64,000 nucleotides of DNA from the NCBI GenBank assembly GCA_037157565.1, contig JAZHRO010000012.1:57961501-58025500 (forward strand). The letters run 5' to 3'. A program made the translations under genes and the position numbers. How positions within the stretch are numbered: position 1 is the first letter of the stretch; each line of letters starts with the position of its first letter. This DNA is from Thalassia testudinum. Taxonomy: Eukaryota > Streptophyta > Magnoliopsida > Alismatales > Hydrocharitaceae. Positions 11,164 through 22,919 of the stretch are shown one piece after another. The notes under the pieces were generated by a model. The model made no database searches. It was not told the origin of the DNA and saw only the letters and a list, made by a program, of their open reading frames with translations.

Positions 11164-13746
11164 TTTTTTTGAAAAGCCAAAGTGCAGTTATCCAAATGAT
11201 ATCCACCTAAATTCATTCCATTCCAAAGAAAAGGATTATATCAGAAATTACAAAATAGATCTCCAGAATGCCACTTGGGAGGAAATCCAGGAAACAAAAT
11301 TTTCAACATAGGACCTCCCCTAAAAATCACTCCATCCCTCCCCAACCAAACACCTCACAAGATTGTCAGAATCTTGGCCTTGTCCTTCTTGGACCTAAAG
11401 ATGATCCCTCTGCCCCTTGCATTACCTCTGCGGAATGAGGACCAGAATGCAGTCTCATCTTGATAAGCGATCGAATCGATCCCCAACCTTTGCCAAATCT
11501 GAACCACAAAAGGGCATTGGAAGAAGAGGTGCTGGATGTCCTCGTCAGCTCCATAGCAAAGAGAACATGTCACATCATCCGAGTGGTTCCATCTCGCTCT
11601 CCATTGCTTCGTCATGATTCTCCCCCTTCTTAGCAACCACGCAAAAATTTTCACCTTCAAAGGGCACTCTGCCGCTCAAAGTAGTCTGCAATCCCGCAGG
11701 AAGTCAATGTCTGAGGTGGTCATGCCACCCCTCAATCTACGAGACTTTCACCATTGAGTAGTCTCCTTTCTAGGAGAAAGCGTCTTGGCCAACCACTGGT
11801 GCCCATCGTTCCAACTCCTGCAATAGCTACTGAAACTCTTCACATCTCTGATTTGAGAGTCCCCCTAAAAGTAGGACACCAGGCTCCATCCCAACAACTT
11901 CCCACCGTGACCAACGGGTTGACCATATTACCAAGAAGGTGGGGGAACCTATCGCCAAGGGTACAACCAGCCCCCTGCCAATCATCCTGCCAGAATCGAA
12001 ATGCGTCCCCCTCCCCCAGAGTGGGTGAGAAAATATCATGTACCTCCCCTGCCACCGTTGCCAAACCCATGAGAAAGTGAGCTCCTGAGGGTGGGGAAAC
12101 CAGCGGTTCCCACGACAAAAAAGGGTTGTACCATTGCCACATAACATCACCGAAAAACCCCTGCTCCTGCCCCACCAACCTGGCTATCCAATTCGTGAGG
12201 AGGCTGATGTTCACCTTGCCCACATCTCTAACTCCCAGACCCCCATCCTGCACTAGTTTACATACCTCCTCCCAGGCCACCAGTCTCGCCCCTCTACTTA
12301 TCGACCCCACATTGGCCCAGAAGAAATCTCTCATCAGTCTCGAGATCTTTCTCTCAATCTAGCGTGGCAATCTGAATACCGAAAGGAAATTCGACGGCAC
12401 GGATGAAATGACCGCTTTCACCAAGGTCAATCTTCCACCTCTAGAAAGGAGCTTGGAAGACCATCCCGCCAACCTCCCTTCCATCCTCTCCATCAGAGGA
12501 AGCCAATCCTGCATCATGAGTTGCTGATCTGATAAAGGAAGATCCAAATAAACCAATGGTAAGGATCCCAAATCTTTCCCCAAGGCTTCACCCACCCTCT
12601 TTATATCTGTGGCCGACAAGTTAAATGGGACAAAACTTGACTTTTGATAGTTTATCTGTAAACCGGACGCCTCACCAAAAAGTTTCAGAAGAATTCTCAT
12701 TCTTCTAGCCTCCAACACCGTACCCTAGACCAGAAAAAGTGTATCATCATCATACTACATGACCACTGTATCCCTGTCTTCGCTAATCGAAAAACCTGTG
12801 ATCAGGCCCCTATCACAGGCCTTATGAGTTGCCCATGCTAAAGCATCTGCTACAAGCACAAAAAGCATAGGTGCAAGGGGGCAACCCTGTCTGATTCCTC
12901 TCCTGGGCTGTATCCATCCTCTTGCTGGGTTCCCATTGATCAAGACTGAAAAGGATGTCATCGTGACACACCTCTTCATCTAGGTAATCTAGATCGCGGG
13001 AAAGCCTCTCCTCAACAAGGAAGTCCATAGAAAATCCCATTGGATAGAATCATAAGCCTTGTTGAAATCCACCTTCCATAGGAACGCCCGTCGCTTTTCC
13101 CTCTTCCAAGCTGCTAAAGCCTCTACAACAACCACAAACCACCCAAAATTCCTCTCCCTGGAATGAAAGCAATCTGCACCGGGGATATCAGGTCACCAAG
13201 AAGATCCTTTAGCCTGTTTGCTAGAACTTTAGCAACAATGAGGTATATGGCATTTGACAGTGCAATCGGTCTAAAGTCTTGGATCGCCTCCGCCCCTTCC
13301 TTCTTGGGTAGCAAGAACAAAAAGTATCTATTTATTTTATCAAAACCCCTTGTTTCTATCTGCAAACTCCTCTATCATTTGCATCACCTTAGCCCCCACC
13401 AGAGGCCAAAACTCCCTGAAGAATAGAAAACCATCTGGGCAAGGACATGCTTCCGCATTCAGACTCCAAACCACTTGTCTCACCTCATCCTTTGAGAAGC
13501 CAGTAGTGAGACTCTCCGCCTCAGCCTCCATAATGCGTTGTACATTCTCCCCTCTCCACCTTTAGCATCCCCTGCTACGCCTCCCTGAAAAGTCTCTGAA
13601 GTAATCTGCCACTGCCCAACCCATCTCCTCCCTGCCTACAAAATAATCCTCGTGTATCATCAACTTCTCTATCCAATTCCTCCTCCTGGCCGAAGCCATT
13701 TGATGGAAGAATTTGGTGTTAAGCCTTTGTCTTAAGCCTGCCTCCT
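11164..13746 (-). mobile_element. 5'-truncated LINE nested in the Copia element
   Basis: This minus-strand L1-type LINE ends (at its 3' side, left) in a poly(A) tract seen as Ts at 11,164-11,171. It is flanked by an 18-bp target duplication: tctcaagatgttgaccat at 11,146-11,163 and tctcaagacactgaccat at 13,747-13,764 (three mismatches). It begins within ORF2 between endonuclease and RT. RT blocks are visible (PLAPMLFVLVADALA near 12,850; a YDDD active site near 12,755), then DWLPLMERMEGRLAGWSSKL, FFWANVGSISRGARLVAWEE and a zf-RVT domain ending near 11,400. Several stops are present. Its neighbours in the Copia resume on both sides, which confirms nesting. Confidence 0.92.
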
Positions 13747-14760
13747 TCTCAAGACACTGACCATGTCGAGGCTCATATCCAACATTAAGCCTTTGTCACA
13801 CCAAGATTGGTACAAGATACTATGATTATCCCCAAGAGTGAGAATGGGATATTGATTCGAAGACTCCATCAGTATGATGTATCTTAGGCAAGAATTGAAT
13901 GTTAGCCTCGGTAGAGGGAGTAGAGTGGTTAGTTGATTTTGATGCATCCTGACACATATGTGATGATGCAAGATAGTTTTCTACTCTTAGACTGGTCTTA
14001 TTAGGAAGGGTTATATTGGTAGCTAATGATTGGCATTCCCCCATTGTTGGTTAGGGGGAGGTATGTGTGGCTCACATGAAATTGGATAATGTCTTAGCTT
14101 CAAATTTTCCTTTGTGCCTACTCTTTGTCAGTTAGATCATGGAGTTGAGTTGTAGGACGGTATTTGATGCAGTATCTTCGACATTTTAAGACATAAGTGG
14201 TGCTTGTCATCTTCTATGGTCAACTTACGAATCTTCCATCAGGAGGGGCTTCTAGCTACTTGTGGCACCTTTGCAAATTCCACCAACCACCTTCCAATGT
14301 GAAGCATGCCAACTTGGAAAACATCACAGGAGTGCATTCCCAAGGAGGCAACATCACAATTTTGAATCTATGTTCTAGTTACTCTAGCTGGACATTTGGG
14401 GAACTAGTTAGGCCCTAGATGGAAATGGACAAATTTTATTTGGTGGCAGTGGATGCTTTTTCTCTTCTTACTTGGTCATTCCTTTTGAAATCCAAATTTG
14501 AAACTGTTGATATGATTAGGGCCTTCCTGGTAGAGATCAAAAATTAATTTGAGGCTAATGTGAAATCATCCAATCAGATAATGTCTTAGAGTTTTGTACT
14601 AACTCCTTTGTGCCTTCTAGGAGTATGGAATTATCTACCAAATAAGTTACCCCTATAGTTTATAGTAGAATGGTGTTGTAGAAAGGAAGCATCAACATAT
14701 CTTGGATACTAGGAGAACTCACTTGATACAGAACAATGTGCCGACTATGGACTGGGGAGA

Positions 14761-14915
14761 ATGTTGTTTGCTCCATTTCCTCCCAGGTGGTGTTTTGGGA
14801 GTCTGCTTTGTAATTTTTGGCAATGGCCTTGTGATTCGTTTTTTTAAGTAATGAATTTGGGTGGTTATCCATATGATAACCACCCTTCACTTTTTTTTTT
14901 TTTGTTTTTAAAAAA
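14761..14915 (+). mobile_element. 155-bp LINE 3' tail inserted in Copia integrase
   Basis: The interrupted Copia sequence is duplicated as a 23-bp target repeat at 14,738-14,760 and 14,916-14,938 (one mismatch). The insert matches the 3' UTR of the LINE at 11,164 read on its own strand, including the gggtggttat...ataaccaccc hairpin, and ends in T- and A-runs. It is an extreme 5' truncation. Confidence 0.88.
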
Positions 14916-15273
14916 GTGACGACTATGGACTGGGGAGATGCGATATTAACTCCTTGTTATCTCATTAACCAGATAACATCTATAATTCTTGATGAGTAGG
15001 TTTCTTATCCCATCCTGTTTTCTGATTGTGAATTGTTTGAGGTGTCACTCAAGGTCTTCGGCTGTGGTATTTGTGCATCTTCATGATCCAAACATGGATA
15101 AGCTTCCCTCTTGTGCAGTCAATCCATCTTTGGAGGATACTCAAAACTCTAAAAGAGGTATCGATGTTATGACTTGGTTGGTGGATGCTACTACGTTTGT
15201 TGTTACAATTTTTGAGCCAATTCCATACTAATCTATATTTGGCTCCTAAATTAGCACTCTACACCTGAAGGTG

Positions 15274-15331
15274 TATGGGAAGTCATATGACAACTACACC
15301 TGAAGGTGTAGTTGTCATATGACTTCCCATA
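15274..15331. repeat. Perfect 28-bp inverted repeat with 2-bp loop
   Basis: The left arm 15,274-15,301 and right arm 15,304-15,331 are exact reverse complements, separated by ga. The motif ctacacctgaaggtgta also occurs just outside, at 15,259-15,275. Other Copia elements have no such hairpin at the integrase-RT junction, so a local fold-back copying event is likely. Confidence 0.95.
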
Positions 15332-17229
15332 TCCTCAAATGCACCACATAGGTAGTCACTCGAGGATCCACCTCCTCTTAATGGTGCCCCTCACAGCATG
15401 CTCGAGATGATCTACTCTCATTGCTTGATTCAACAAGAAAAGGCAGCTCACCCAGAGTCGGTACCCTCTCATACTTCCGAGATGAATCCTATACTTGTTG
15501 ATATGGAGACCACCGTTCATGCTTCTTAAGGAAATTATGATATATGACAGAAACCCAAGGGTACATCAAATGAAGATTTTTAGCTTGAGGATGATGTTGC
15601 CATAGATGAACCTGAGCCTGAGTCTGTTGAGATGGATGATTTTTTGAATGATAGTTTTGATATGCTCAGTGCTTTATGAAAGGGTACTCAATCATGTATT
15701 ATGTATCCGATCTTTAAGTACATATCAATGGAAAGTTTGTTTCCTCAGTACAAGAGTTTATCATCGCTTTGTCAGCCATATGTATACTTGCTACCCATTA
15801 AGAGGTGCTCCTTGATCCAAAGTGGCAAAAGGCTATGGAGGATGAGATGGCTGCACTTTCTCACAATACTTAGAGTCTTGTAGAGCCTCCTTTAGATGCA
15901 GATGTAGTTGGATGTAAGTGGGTCCTCACTATGAAGTATCATCCAAATGGCTCAAAGCCTGTCATGTTGCTAAATGAACATATGGAGTGGATTACTTTGA
16001 TACTCTCTCATGTAGCGTGCCTTCTTACATACTATAGTGCGCATACTCATCTCTATAGTTGATCATCGGGATTGGCCATTATATCTGCTAGATGTGAAAA
16101 ATGCCTTCATTTATTGTGATCTCCAAGTGAAAGTATACATGCAGCAATCCTTAAGGTTTAAGGGTAAGAGGGAGTGTACTAAAGTTTGCAAACTGCATAA
16201 GGAAACATATGGTCTTAAGCAAACTTTGTGGGCTTTGTTTCAGAAGCTATCCGAGGTCATTGAAAAGGTGGGATTTAGGAGATCCATTGTCGATCACTCT
16301 CTTTTTTATATGGAAGATGAATATTGGCATTGTAGTGATGCTTGTTTATGTTGATGACATTATCCTGGTTGGGGATGATGCACAAGAGATTACGGCTATC
16401 AAGGAGTTTCTTGCCAAGCACATTGTTACAAAGGACTAGGGGTTACTCTATTACTTCCTTGGGATTGAAGTAGTTAGGAATACACATGGAGTTGTTCTCT
16501 TGAAGGAAGTATGTGATAGATCTCATTTAAGAAATTGGCATGTTCAGTGTGAAACCTGCTTCCATTTCCATGGATTCGAGTATACATTTATATGACGATG
16601 ATTCATGTCAAGTTGATGCTAGACAATTCAGGTCTGGTAGGAAAGCTGCTATATGTTACTGTGACATGACCTAAAATTGCTTTTGCAGTGAGCAAAATAA
16701 GTTAGTTTATGGATAGGTCGAGGAGAGTACATTGGGATGCTGCTATGATAATTCTCAGGTACATTAAGTCCTATTTTTTGCTTGTGATAGTTCATTGGAT
16801 GTGGAAGTGTATATTTATGCTGACTATGCAGGGCACCCAAAAGACAGGAAATCCACTATTGGATTTTGCACCTTTGTTGGGAAAAATCTTGTCACATGGA
16901 GGAGTAAGAATTAGATTGTAGTGGCTAGGTTGAGCGTAGAGTCCAAATATAGGGCTATGGCACAAACTGTAGCTGAGTTGATGTGGATTCCTTATGTGTT
17001 AGAGGATCTTCGTATTCCATTGATTGACCTTGTGGAGATGAAGTGTGACAATAAGATGACTCTCTTCATAGCTAGCAATCTAGTCTTCCATGAGAGAATG
17101 AAGCATGTGGAAGTGGATTACCACTACACTTGAGACATGATCCAGAGAGGTCTTAGTTATATGTCTCATGTGGCAGATGCTGTGCCAAACTGAGCATGAA
17201 CGATTTTTATATTTCAGCTTGAGGGGGAG

Positions 17230-17373
17230 TGTTGAGAGATATTTTGATTTTATATTATTGTCTTTAGTTTTGTATTATTTCCAGGCCTTTTCGCAATTGT
17301 CTTCCTAGCCCTCTTCATATGTGTAAGGGTTTTCTGCTTTTTTAAAGGGAAATAGAGTTTTCTTTCCTTGACA
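17230..17373 (+). repeat. Copia 3' LTR with polypurine tract
   Basis: 144 bp, TGTTGAGAGATATT to CCTTGACA, directly preceded by the polypurine tract tgagggggag at 17,220-17,229. It is clearly related to the 5' LTR but differs at many positions. Confidence 0.9.
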
Positions 17374-17481
17374 AAACTGAATGAGGATAATTGTTTGTCA
17401 AACTTCTTTTCATTTTAAAAAGAAATAATTGTTTGTCAAACTTGAGTTTAAGGTGGGATTCTGACTTGTCGTTATTTCTAG

Positions 17482-17655
17482 GTTTGGGCGGTGATGAAAC
17501 CCGGATTCCTTGCTTTACTTGATGATCCTTTCTCTGCAAAGCTCTTAGATATAATTATTTTTTATGTCTTACCACCTTCTGATGGAGATGGAGAAGGCAG
17601 ACTTTCTCCAGAAAAGGAGTCAAAAGAGCACAACCCTTTGCGATATGGATTCACT
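17482..17655 (+). CDS. PLDZ: Phospholipase D zeta, internal exon (PH domain)
   Basis: The exon has 58 codons with no stop, preceded by atttctag and followed by the donor gtgagt at 17,656. The translation begins VWAVMKPGFLALLDDPF and ends EHNPLRYGFT, matching the second half of the PH region of plant PLD zeta. It continues in phase from the exon ending at 8,564. The next family exon (leading to the first HKD catalytic half) was looked for downstream on both strands and not seen. The coding sequence itself is undamaged despite the 7.4-kb insertion just upstream. See the exons at 47,937-49,053 for the missing 5' portion. Confidence 0.9.
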
Positions 17656-18860
17656 GTGAGTAACTGAATTATCAATTGATTTTTTTTTTTTCATTGTTGG
17701 CAATGAAGCATATATCCTTAATAAAAGGTTTTGACCATCTTTTGCATTTGATTATTGAAGAAAAAAGCAAACCAGAAAATGATGACACTTTACATGGTTT
17801 GAGTCTTACTCCTGTAATCTGATAGAAAGATGACTAGTGTCATGTATGTGGGAGTTTGTACACTGGGGTAAACATTGGATGTAACAATCCACACCACCGC
17901 ACACGCACAGCAAAAAAAAAAGAAAAACCCCAACCCACCCACCAAAACTCCTTCCTTCGGATGGCAGCAATTTTGTAGGTCTTATTGTTATCTTCTTTGA
18001 AGTGCATGGTCTAGGGACCATGAATATGTTGGCAAGAAGGTGTTCTATCACATTGTACTGAATTTCTGACAGTATTCAAAGCGAAAAAATTGTTGTTACT
18101 ATATAAATTATAAGTGGTCTTGTGTTAAATTTGAAGTCCACTGGAAGTATACATTTATCTTTTAGCTACCCCCTTGCTTACTGCTGATTTTCCTTCTCCT
18201 AAAAGGAGACCACTTATTCTTCTTTCCTACAAGTGGAATGTAGACCTAGATTACATCCGTCATTTGTGAATTGTGTAATCAACTTTAGCCCTCAACATAA
18301 TAATACTCCAAAATTTGGTTGACATCTTAAATTATTATGATGTTTTCAATTCCATATTCTACCTTGCAACTTGGGGTCAAGAATTTTAACTTTCAGGTTC
18401 ATTTGGATGTCTTTTTTGTAATGTTTTCTAGATCTCCTATCAATGCTGTTGTCGTTTACTCATACATACGTATGTACATATATATACATACGTATGTATG
18501 CATGTATAATTTTGGAAATGCAATAATCAGCTGTTACTCGTGATATCAATATTCCTGAATTGCATAATAAATTCCTTGTATTCAAGATGATGGTCCGAGG
18601 GAGTAAAAATGGCATAAGGTTGATCGTTCAAACATCTGGAAAGTCAACGCTTTTTTTCTTTTCTTGGGGTGGGGTTGGTGCAGTTGGGGCAGTATGGAAG
18701 GTGGCAATGCTTGAAGGTTACTGTAAAGCGAAACAGTGTTGGGATAAAAGTGAAGGAAAAGATAGCTATTGTTTTTGTTGTTGATGGTGTTGGTGGCTTT
18801 GGTCTTTGGGTTTTAGGATGGGGGTGGATGAGGCTGGAATATTTGAAAATATGGACATGG
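17656..18860 (+). other. Non-coding, probable PLD zeta intron
   Basis: T-rich intron-like sequence after the exon at 17,482, with a short microsatellite-like tract of tacatacgtatg repeats (18,462-18,502). No exon found. Confidence 0.5.
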
Positions 18861-20166
18861 TGAAGTTAAAGCATGAATAATTCATAAGACATGGGGAATA
18901 GGATCTTTCTCTATTAAGAAGGCGTATCACTTTCGTAGAGGAGATTGAAGATGGTGATGTGCATGTGGGTTTGGATTGCTCTGTCATTGGAGGATGAAAA
19001 TCTCCTTAAAGGTTATGTTCTTGTGGTTGCTCAGGAATGGGAGGTTAGGCACTAGAATCAGGAGAAGGCAGTGGATCTAGGATGCAAAGACTTGCTGTGC
19101 CTTGTGTGGGATTGAGGATCAGGATATGAAACATCTCTTCATCAAGTGGGGCTTCACAACAGACTTATGGAAGCACTTATCTATTCTGGATGCGGGGTTG
19201 ACACAATGGAGGATTTTTCGATGGCTTTCAATGTGGCTCTAAGTATGACTCAGGTGAAAGCTGTTGGAGTCTCTGCTCTTGTTGGCTCTAGTGGAATAGG
19301 ATGGTCTTTCGGAGGGATAGTGCATGGAATGAAAATTTGGCAAGGGAGCCTGTCGAAGCATCTGCTTTTGGCAGGGTCTAATGAAGTGGAACACTACAGT
19401 CCAGAAGTCATCCTTTATATTTTTCCTAAAAAAAGTTAATAAGAGGAAACCTGACAAGATGACTGTTCTTATGAAATTGAGATCAACATATTCCTTAATG
19501 TCCTAGTTGTTGTTTGGATTTCTTGAGGAAAGACAAATGAACCTGTTTCATTTATGCCATTGTAGTCAACTTTTCTTCTGTTTTTTTAGAAAAGAAAAAG
19601 ATGATCACATATGGGGAGTGACCATCCTACTATATTAATAAAATCAAGGGGACAACTCTCAATACATGTCCTTTTTTTTTTATCAGCCCATTTCTCCTAA
19701 GAAGTCAAAGGAAAATCGTAACCTTTAAAGGAGTTTTAATATGCTCAAGTAGACGACAATCCACCACAAGATCATCAATAGATACAATGCCTCCTTTTAG
19801 TAGTAGGCCCTAGCAACAGTAAAGCCTCCCTCATTCCAAACCAATTAATCAACCGAACTAGGACTTGTTGGCGATGGAGAGGAAGACATCCCTCATCTTT
19901 TCTGGATGTGTGACTTCTCTACTGCTGTTTGGGAGTCTATGGGTCTTGTTGGTGTTGGGGTGACCTCTGAGGATGGTTTCTGGAGCTCTTTTAGAAGCGT
20001 GATTCAGATCAACGTCAACGTCACTAGTTGGGTTATTGCTGTGGATGTTCTTTGGTCTATTTGGCTTCAGCGTAATGCAGCCATTTTTGAGGTGGAGACA
20101 TTCTGGGTTGAGAATGTTGTCAATGGGGCTAGAAGTTTGTTGAGAATGTGGTTGCTATTTATGTAA
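18861..20166 (+). pseudogene. LINE zf-RVT remnants, plus strand
   Basis: Two separate scraps of the C-terminal zinc-binding domain of LINE ORF2 are visible. In the first (18,890-19,440) FSIKKAYHFRR, LRNGRLGTRIRRRQW and DMKHLFIKWGF appear across frames. In the second (19,865-20,166) HLFWMCDFSTAVWESMG and DVLWSIWLQRNAAIF appear in one frame. Between them, at 19,575-19,640, sits what looks like a LINE 3' tail in the opposite sense. The two scraps are probably different, nested, heavily decayed insertions. No target duplications could be assigned. Confidence 0.6.
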
Positions 20167-20189
20167 TATTAATTTTTAGTTATTTATTT

Positions 20190-21165
20190 TTTTTAAAGCA
20201 ACAGGATGACAAAAAAAGATGCATTAAAGGGACACCTAGAAACCCCTTAAAAGTTAGCTTCATAGCACACATTTTCCACAAAGGTTCCCTCCTCCTTGAA
20301 GACTACGTTGTTCCATTGTAGTTGTTAAATCCATGGCATAACAAAAGGTCTAACTCGCTCCCCCTTATCTCGAAATGCGCCACCACAGAAGGACCTCCAA
20401 AGATCCTCCCATGATGACAATGATGGCCTCTACCCCTCAACTTCCATCCAAACCTCCTTGGCAAATGGACAAGTAAAGAACAAGTGATCAAAATCTTTGG
20501 CGACTTCTTCAAACAGGACACAAGTAGGGTATGATTGTGATCCAATCTTTAAAGGGTAGACCTTACTCATAACCCACTTCCTTCACAGTATCCACATAAA
20601 GATCTTCACTTTTAAGGGCATTTTAAACTTCCATATCAGTTGCAATCTTCACTCATATTCAAGTCCAGATTACCCCTTGGAGGTACAAGTAATTTTTAAG
20701 CTTGGTTGTAAAAGGGTCATCTTGGTCATCCTCCTAGGCTTAAGCATCATGAACTCCTCCTTGGGATGAATGTGCCAATGTCATCCTACAACCTTAAAAG
20801 CTCTTCCAATCTTTGATCAGAAAGGTTGTCAAGGAACAAAGGAGCCCAAACATTCACTTGTCCATCCCAACAACTTGCAACAAATCTTGCATGCTAAATG
20901 CAAGGGTAGAAAGTTTAGGATATATGTCTGCCAAGGCACCCTAACCAGTGAAGTCATCTATCCAAAAATTGAAATCCTAGCCATCTCCCACATTAGCAAA
21001 GAAGGGGACAGCCTTTTCCGGAAAGCAGTCACCTCTATGTGGAGTCACCTTGTCCACCCAGTTAAGCTTCTTTCCATGACATGCTTCTATAACATTAGAA
21101 GAAAGTCTTCTTTCTCTTCCCATGATTCACACAATCCATTTTGTCAGCACTTGGGGATGTAAATG
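20190..21165 (-). pseudogene. LINE fragment, minus strand (post-RT and zf-RVT regions)
   Basis: On the minus strand, DIYPKLSTLAF (near 20,910), MPLKVKIFMW (near 20,615) and DHLFFTCPFAKEVWMEVEG (near 20,450) match the post-RT and zf-RVT parts of the other LINEs here. The 3' end is marked by the T-run at 20,188-20,196. It is 5'-truncated, has many stops, and no target duplication could be resolved. Confidence 0.65.
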
Positions 21166-22603
21166 TATAATCTAGATCCAAATTTCAATATATCAAATTC
21201 TCCTTTTTGAGAGCATTATGTCTTAACATTCTATGATTGTTATCTTACAATCAATCTGAAGGTAATTTGGATGCTTTTGTGATTTCAGATTTGATAAATC
21301 AAAGTGGGGTTGCATTTCCCTTTTAAGTTTTTTTAAAGGGATTTGAATCCGAATTTGTTCATCCAACCCGTTTGAATATCCAATTTGCTTATCCTCATTT
21401 ACATCCCAAATAGATCCTTTTTTCACCAATTAATTGCTTCAATATATATATATATATATATACACGAAAATTATCCATTGAGCACTGTACTCATAAATCA
21501 TCAAAAAAGCTTATCATTATCTTCGTTGGATGATGTTTTCCGTTGATAAAAATTATTGTACATGTCAAAAAGTAGTTTAGAAAATCACCCTTTGTAACAT
21601 ATGTGATCTCTAGAAAATTGTGAAATTTCCAAAGGGCAAGAGTGAGCAAACCTTCTTCAAATTAGCAATCAAGTTATGATTTGCATAGCCTTGATTGAGG
21701 TAGAATTCATGTAACTCTTTGGATATTTCCTTCCTTCATAACGACTTTTTTGATATGATATTTTAAAATTAGCCACAATGCCTCACATTTGCTCTTACGT
21801 TGATGAGGATCATTTTCAGCTGTCCACATAACGACTTTTCTGATGAAACCCTTTCTCCTCCTCTTACTCCTTCCTCTCTCCTTAACCGATGGGGCAGCAA
21901 ATGAGAGCACTCAAAAAGTGTTAAGGAATGAGGACCATACCTGCCTCCTTAATACAAATTAATTATAATTAATTTGTATTTGGTCATATGCAGTTCTTCT
22001 CATCGAGGAAAGGCAAATGACCCATAAGTCTCTACACATATACTTCCACATCTTTAATGATATGCCAATGCCCAATATTAATATTAAACCCCATTTGATC
22101 ACTTTAATATGAGCTTAAGTAATTGACAACTATAAATGTAAAGATCATTTACACATATTAGTTCATCAATTAAATTAATGTCCCAATAATAAATGCAAGA
22201 GGGACATCTAAAGTAGCACAACTAACACCACCCCTTGAGTGGAAAGAGAGCACCCTTCGCAGGGGGGACAAGAGAGAGTAGGTTGGTAGACTACGAATGT
22301 GTGTTACCTCTTTGGTTTGGTTACTAGTCGGGGGTGAAAAACATTATTATTATTTTAATTTCTTTTCTCTACTCTTTCTTTTCCTCTTATTCTTTTTAAT
22401 TTCTCTTCACTACAAATTTTTTTTTAGCTCCATCTTCATGATTGAACTTGTCAAGTACTCTTTCATTTGAGATCATAATATTGGATATGTTTTTCTTTCA
22501 TTTTTTCTCTCTTTACAAATTAAAAGAATTAGAGTACATAAAATTAAAAAAAAACACCTGAAAAAAGTATACAAAATTGTAATGCAATCATATGTTAAAT
22601 TGA
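21166..22603. other. A/T-rich non-coding stretch with (AT)n microsatellite
   Basis: No gene is visible. A perfect (AT)n run lies at about 21,443-21,461. Parts may be decayed Copia on the minus strand, continuing the integrase scrap at 22,604, but I cannot show it. Confidence 0.4.
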
Positions 22604-22726
22604 TTTTTAACGGATAGATCTATGTGTATTTGGTACACTCATCAATAAATGTAATTGCATATTTAAATCCATCACTACAATATAATAGAGAAGTCCAAAC
22701 ACTAGAGAAGACTAGATCAAAGGGGT
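22604..22726 (-). pseudogene. Copia integrase scrap
   Basis: One minus-strand frame reads PFDLVFSSVWTS and then DGFKYAITFIDECTKYT, the core of a Copia integrase. The first catalytic Asp (usually in SDVW) is Ser, and a stop follows. The rest of this element cannot be delimited. Confidence 0.6.
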
Positions 22727-22893
22727 GCTTGCTGTTAATATTAGTAGAATAGTATCAGAACAAAGGGAGGGTGTGTGCTTTCAACACGCGACTCTCATGC
22801 CATCTAGAATACAATAAGAATGGATAAGAAATCAGAGGAGAGGAATATGGTTTACACATCTATCACTGGTGTATATTGATTGGTAACACGGTT

Positions 22894-22913
22894 GTGGTCA
22901 TACGTATGACCAC
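22894..22913. repeat. Perfect 20-bp palindrome
   Basis: gtggtcatacgtatgaccac is its own reverse complement. It lies just outside the start of the LTR at 22,920. Confidence 0.95.
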
Positions 22914-22919
22914 TGCTCT

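Larger units (their letters stand above)
13765..17215 (+). pseudogene. Copia pol: protease, integrase, reverse transcriptase, RNase H (decayed)
   Basis: Protease: WLIDFDASRHICDD near 13,930, with the usual DSGA changed. Integrase: MEMDKFYLVAVDAFSLLTWS at 14,419 and the conserved NGVVERKH region near 14,660-14,700. Reverse transcriptase: DVKNAFIYCDLQ and LHKETYGLKQTLW (16,090-16,240), then the catalytic LVYVDDIILVG at 16,340. RNase H: VESKYRAMAQTVAELMW at 16,933. The frames change often and carry many stops, some created by the 155-bp LINE tail at 14,761 and the palindrome at 15,274. Its products would have processed, integrated and copied the element; nothing here can be made intact. Confidence 0.85.
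10011..17373 (+). mobile_element. Complete but inactive Ty1/Copia retrotransposon in a PLD zeta intron
   Basis: Short LTRs (145 and 144 bp, both TGTTGAGAGA...CA) flank the element, with a perfect 5-bp target duplication aaact at 10,006-10,010 and 17,374-17,378. A primer-binding site follows the left LTR, and the purine tract tgagggggag abuts the right one. Order in the plus strand is a gag-like region, protease, integrase, reverse transcriptase, RNase H, which is the Copia order. Without the nested LINE at 11,164 and its duplication the element is about 4.8 kb, normal for Copia. The two LTRs differ at many positions and the coding region is full of stops, so the insertion is old. It is inserted in the sense direction of the host gene. 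Confidence 0.92.
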
